Of a stretch of DNA of 64,000 nt, positions 61,153 through 64,000 are shown piece by piece. A program made the translations under genes and the position numbers. How positions within the stretch are numbered: the stretch's first letter is position 1; every line of letters begins with the position of its first letter. The stretch is from JANQPA01 sp964548175 (lineage in GTDB: Bacteria > Bacteroidota > Bacteroidia > Chitinophagales > Saprospiraceae): contig CAZJQS010000030.1 in assembly GCA_964548175.1 (NCBI GenBank), positions 1 through 64,000 of the forward strand. The letters run 5' to 3'. The notes under the pieces were generated by a model. It made no database searches, was not told the DNA's origin, and saw only the letters and a program-made list of their open reading frames with translations.

Positions 61153-61596
61153 TTACAACAGCTTTTTAACGCTTTGCTGAATAGACCGGATGCTGTCGCG
61201 AAGTTCTTTCTGGACAGAAAGCATCTTTTCAGGGCTTATGCCAGGTTTCGAATGATGATCTTCCTGATGGTGGCGGCCGTGATGAGGCTCACTAAGCCCG
61301 GGAACGGCTTCATGTGCCATTTTCCATTCCTCATGACTTTTTTCCAAAGCATAGACCGCTTCAATAAAAGTTTGTTCTTCCTTTGTCAACACCCGCCCCT
61401 GAACAGAAAGGCTGTTGCGCCTTTGCACCAGTTCGTCGAGCATGAGCCTTGTTTCTTTTTCAATGGCCAGCGCTTCCTGATACACCTCGGCTGCCTGATC
61501 GAGCCATTTCTCTCCGCCGGATTGGGAATTACAAGCCCAAAAAAAGCTCAACAGCAATAAAAGGAGTAGATTGTTATTTAGCGCCACTTTTAGCAT
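61153..61596 (-). CDS. small His-rich lipoprotein
   Basis: 147 residues from the ATG at 61596; a GTG at 61629 would overlap the upstream Fur gene. Lipoprotein signal LLLLLLSFFWACNSQ with lipobox FWAC. The chain is helical and charged, with a central histidine cluster EPHHGRHHQEDHHSKP (seven His in 16 residues). The cluster suggests metal binding, as in zinc-binding lipoproteins. It lies between the Fur-family regulator (13 bases upstream) and MerC, all on the same strand, so a shared metal-related role is reasonable. No family name is recognised. Confidence 0.65.
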   Translation of the reverse strand: MLKVALNNNLLLLLLLSFFWACNSQSGGEKWLDQAAEVYQEALAIEKETRLMLDELVQRRNSLSVQGRVLTKEEQTFIEAVYALEKSHEEWKMAHEAVPGLSEPHHGRHHQEDHHSKPGISPEKMLSVQKELRDSIRSIQQSVKKLL

Positions 61597-61609
61597 GCCT
61601 GATGGCCTT

Positions 61610-62032
61610 TTATTTATTACATTTTTCACAAGTCCCTTTCAAGACCAGATGTGAAGATTCGATCCTGTATCCTTTCGGAACTTTCACTGAAGGTGTACTG
61701 ACCTGATCCAGACAAAAAGTAGATTCGCATACCAGACAATGGAAGTGAGCATGCTCGTCAAAATGCCCCTCGTCCGGATTGCATTCATGGCTACAGAGCG
61801 CAAAACGCAATTTTTCGCTGCCGTCTATAGCCCTGTGGATCAATCCCTTTTCCTCAAAAGTTCGCAGCGTCCGATACAATGTAATACGATCGATGGCGCC
61901 CAATGTTTCCTCAATATCTCGCTGCGCCAGCGCCGTATCCTTTTTCAAAAAAAGATCCAGAACGTCCAGCCGCGTGTCTGTTCGCCTCAGCCTATGAGAT
62001 TTCAGCAAATGTTCTGCTTTCTTTAACGTCAT
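61610..62032 (-). CDS. Fur-family metal-dependent transcriptional regulator
   Basis: 140 residues from the ATG at 62032. The wHTH is seen in LRRTDTRLDVLDLFLKKDTALAQRDIEETLGAIDRITLYRTLRTFEEKGLI, split by typical Fur spacing. The dimer part has HAHFHCLVCESTFCLD with CxxC, and the tail TCEKC with a second CxxC, forming the structural zinc site. The motif CNPDEGHFDEHAHFHC is the regulatory metal site. A Zur-like function fits the neighbours, but Fur or PerR roles cannot be excluded. Just upstream is a candidate operator (62043-62062). Confidence 0.88.
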   Translation of the reverse strand: MTLKKAEHLLKSHRLRRTDTRLDVLDLFLKKDTALAQRDIEETLGAIDRITLYRTLRTFEEKGLIHRAIDGSEKLRFALCSHECNPDEGHFDEHAHFHCLVCESTFCLDQVSTPSVKVPKGYRIESSHLVLKGTCEKCNK

Positions 62033-62042
62033 TCCAATCTTT

Positions 62043-62062
62043 TTGTTGCAACAATGATGCAA
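62043..62062 (-). promoter_or_regulatory. candidate autoregulatory operator of the Fur-family gene
   Basis: TTGTTGCAACAA (62043-62054) is a perfect 12-bp palindrome; TTGCA (62046-62050) and TGCAA (62058-62062) form a second overlapping inverted pair. It begins 11 bases before the ATG, so bound regulator would block initiation. Confidence 0.45.
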
Positions 62063-62103
62063 TTAACTAATTTTCTTTAAAAGTCGCAAGTCAACCAATA
62101 AAT

Positions 62104-63681
62104 TTATTGGTCCAGCGCACTAAATAATGACTGTTGTCTGAAAATAGCACCCTCTTCCTGTTCATTTTCCATAGTGGTCAATATCCGAAAGGACTGTTTG
62201 CTTATCCAGACTCTCTGATCTTTCTCTTCTGCTCTTACTTCTATAACGTGGATGCCCGCCGCTAATTGTTGTGGCCATTGCGCCACCCAAAGGTGAGCGG
62301 TTATCCTGGCCTTCATCCATTCAGGATAGGCATCCTTATGTTTTTCCAAAAAATACTCCACGAAAGGATCAGGACCTACCACCCTTTCCATGGGATACCG
62401 GTCCTTGCCGTTGAGTATGAAAAAGACCTCTGCTTCCGGGGAGGCATTATAGACATTGACGATCACCGGGGATTCCAGCTGACTGGCTTCCGGAATATCT
62501 CCTGCAGGGTAGCGAATGCCCATTTGATAACATTCCATCTGTCCCACCGGGCAGAAATCGGCCTGGAAAGAAGGGCCGTCAAAATGGAAGGTAAAAAAAC
62601 CATTGGGTGAGCCATCCATGCCCAGACAAACCGGCAGGCCGTTCAGGTCTAAAGGGCCTTTCCACCAGGCGCCGCATGCCGCGCCGGCAATAAGCGAGCG
62701 GAAGGGAACATCCCCGTCCCATCCGCCTTTGCTGAGGTCAGCATGCTCGATGCAGTGCGTGTGGGCGCTTACGGCAAATAATTTCCTGCGATCTTTTAAG
62801 ACTTCAAACAGGGATGCTCTGTTCTGAACATTACGATAAGTGTTTTCAGCTGCCGTATCGGTGTATATGGGAATATGTGAAGCAATAATAATCAGATAGT
62901 CATCCGGTACATGGCGAAGGTCTTCTTCCAGCCAGTCAAGCTGCTCCTGATCGATCCACCCCTGAATAATGCCTTTACAGTCCTGCACCTCGTCCCAGCC
63001 TGAGTACCCAATATCTTCCAGCACCACAAAGTGCACCTGACCATGATTGAAAGCATAATAGGCAGGACCAAAATAGCGCTTGAACGTCTCTGTCGCAAAT
63101 GCTTTGTTAGGGGATTTCAGGTTGATATCGTGATTACCGCAAACAGGGAAAAAGGGCATTCCAATAGTAGATAAGGTATCCTTTAACACCGGGTACAGGG
63201 AAAGATCATCCCAGGTAAGATCTCCGAGCGGCAACAAAAAATCTGCTTGCCGGTGGGCCAGCGCCCTGGCCACCAGATCACGAAAATAGGCTACATCTGT
63301 TTCGTTTCGGGGCTGAATGTCGCCCATGATGATCGCTGAAAATTGCTGCTGCCCTTTTTCAGGAATAAGAAAAAAGTTATACTCCTTTTCCAAATCGCCC
63401 TCGGGTTCCAGGCCCGGATAGTCCAATTCCAAATGAGCAGGCGTGCCCTCGGGAAAATAAGGATGATAGTACTGAGGCTGGTTGAATCGGTCCGGAGGAA
63501 GCCGGTACCCGGAAGGTTTGATGACAAAAACAAATCCTCTTTCCGGGGCAGGTAGAGAAAAACAGCCCTTGGAGTCCGTTAAAACTACCTCTTTACCATT
63601 AGATACAGCTACATTGGGAAGGCCTTTTACTGGAAACAACCGGTCATCAGTGCATTCGTAAACGAATCCTTTAATGTTCAT
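62104..63681 (-). CDS. calcineurin-like phosphoesterase with N- and C-terminal accessory domains
   Basis: 525 residues, no clear signal peptide. It has the three-part layout of the MetallophosN - Metallophos - MetallophosC family. An N-terminal beta domain (1-110: MNIKGFVYECTDDRLFPVKG, DSKGCFSLPAP) is followed by the catalytic part with IIMGDIQPRNETD, LLPLGDLTWDD (GD), FFPVCGNHDIN (GNHD), IIIASHIPIY and FAVSAHTHCIEH (HxH). The C-terminal domain (about 350-525) includes SPVIVNVYNASPEAEVFFILNG. The first metal site reads GDIQ instead of the usual D-x-H. Substrates of this group include phospho-sugar or cell-wall compounds; none is proven here. The start is the ATG at 63681. Confidence 0.88.
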   Translation of the reverse strand: MNIKGFVYECTDDRLFPVKGLPNVAVSNGKEVVLTDSKGCFSLPAPERGFVFVIKPSGYRLPPDRFNQPQYYHPYFPEGTPAHLELDYPGLEPEGDLEKEYNFFLIPEKGQQQFSAIIMGDIQPRNETDVAYFRDLVARALAHRQADFLLPLGDLTWDDLSLYPVLKDTLSTIGMPFFPVCGNHDINLKSPNKAFATETFKRYFGPAYYAFNHGQVHFVVLEDIGYSGWDEVQDCKGIIQGWIDQEQLDWLEEDLRHVPDDYLIIIASHIPIYTDTAAENTYRNVQNRASLFEVLKDRRKLFAVSAHTHCIEHADLSKGGWDGDVPFRSLIAGAACGAWWKGPLDLNGLPVCLGMDGSPNGFFTFHFDGPSFQADFCPVGQMECYQMGIRYPAGDIPEASQLESPVIVNVYNASPEAEVFFILNGKDRYPMERVVGPDPFVEYFLEKHKDAYPEWMKARITAHLWVAQWPQQLAAGIHVIEVRAEEKDQRVWISKQSFRILTTMENEQEEGAIFRQQSLFSALDQ

Positions 63682-64000
63682 GATAGGAGATTTATGTATT
63701 TTACAAAAATCCAGTTTGTTTGTTTAAAATTCACCTTATCACCATTAAATATTTGTTACCTCATCAACCGAACTTCCTCTTAGCTTGAAAAGCTATTTAC
63801 CTGCTCCACACGCTTCAAAAAGCCGTACTTTTGGTCTTTTGCGTGCTTACACAAAAATATTTAAAGACAATTTGCCGCCCTGGGGGCGGCAAATTATCTT
63901 TAAATATAGGTTTTGTTGGCGCCTTAGAAGCTTGTGTGTTTAGCGCTTGAGTGGAATCATTCCGAAAGGCAGTGCCAAATGAGACGACAATGGCGTTTCA
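63682..64000. other. window end with family B element
   Basis: 319 bases at the right edge. Except for the palindromic element at 63843-63925 no gene is seen; a gene starting beyond the window may use part of it as a promoter. Confidence 0.35.
63843..63925. repeat. family B palindromic element, copy 3
   Basis: GTGCTTACACAAAAATAT, hairpin AAAGACAATTTGCCGCCC / GGGCGGCAAATTATCTTT (one G-T-type mismatch), then AATATAGGTTTTGTTGGCGCC without the complementary second arm. It matches the copy at 34373-34478 in order and sequence for over 80 bases. Confidence 0.85.

Overview
The window (64 kb, about 48% GC by eye) comes from a free-living, probably marine member of the Bacteroidota, most likely class Saprospiria (Lewinella/Phaeodactylibacter-like). 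The evidence is a C-terminal type IX secretion sorting domain (47824-48804), a TonB with two membrane segments and poly-proline tracts, PorT-like outer-membrane barrels, FAS1 lipoproteins, a DUF6909 protein, translation starts without clear Shine-Dalgarno sites, and a proteorhodopsin. I see no rRNA, tRNA, CRISPR array, phage or complete insertion sequence. It reads as ordinary chromosome with many small palindromic elements between genes.

Layout. 1-13 kb: winged-helix regulator, membrane-anchored papain-like protease, beta-barrel protein, D-threonine-aldolase-like PLP enzyme, serine hydrolase, a LytS/LytR-type two-component pair, universal stress protein, a thioredoxin-fold protein without its cysteines, a short Kelch protein, a second barrel, a FAS1 lipoprotein, an SGNH esterase and QueG. 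13-26 kb: TonB, PcrA/UvrD helicase, AhpD-like protein, small secreted proteins, SRPBCC protein, MATE exporter and an S9 peptidase. 26-39 kb: a decayed gene, BASS-type transporter, metallophosphoesterase, AI-2E-family permease, two-domain FAS1 lipoprotein, short methylmalonyl-CoA mutase subunit, cysteine desulfurase, HesB/IscA protein, isocitrate dehydrogenase, and a probable LCIB-type carbonic anhydrase at 38450-39157. 40-47 kb: a thiolase/multifunctional beta-oxidation pair, then the phototrophy cassette crtY - blh - proteorhodopsin, then Dps. 47-64 kb: T9SS-exported protein, feoAB, anmK-murQ (cell-wall recycling), M16 protease, DUF6909 protein, amino-acid permease, a Fur-family regulator / His-rich lipoprotein / MerC group, and a calcineurin-like phosphoesterase.

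How the genes work together. CrtY makes beta-carotene, Blh cleaves it to retinal, and the rhodopsin (D88/T92/E99 proton-pump triad, M96 predicting green absorption) uses it. Helix E has Gly143 where bacteriorhodopsin has Trp138, the open-fenestration state linked to carotenoid antennae. A 12-mer, GTGCATTAGTAA, occurs just upstream of crtY, at the rhodopsin start and just after its terminator, so near-identical direct repeats bracket the cassette. FeoAB sits behind a perfect 18-bp palindrome that is a good candidate metal-regulator operator. AnmK and MurQ convert anhydro-MurNAc to GlcNAc-6-phosphate.

The most unusual non-coding content is several families of long, nearly perfect inverted repeats (family A: 2235, 27518, 32110; family B: 34373, 36571, 63843; family C: 22807, 22971; single elements at 35902, 38338, 47621, 53487) and a G-quadruplex-like tract at 17097-17141. 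These look like non-autonomous MITE/REP-type elements or strong bidirectional terminators.
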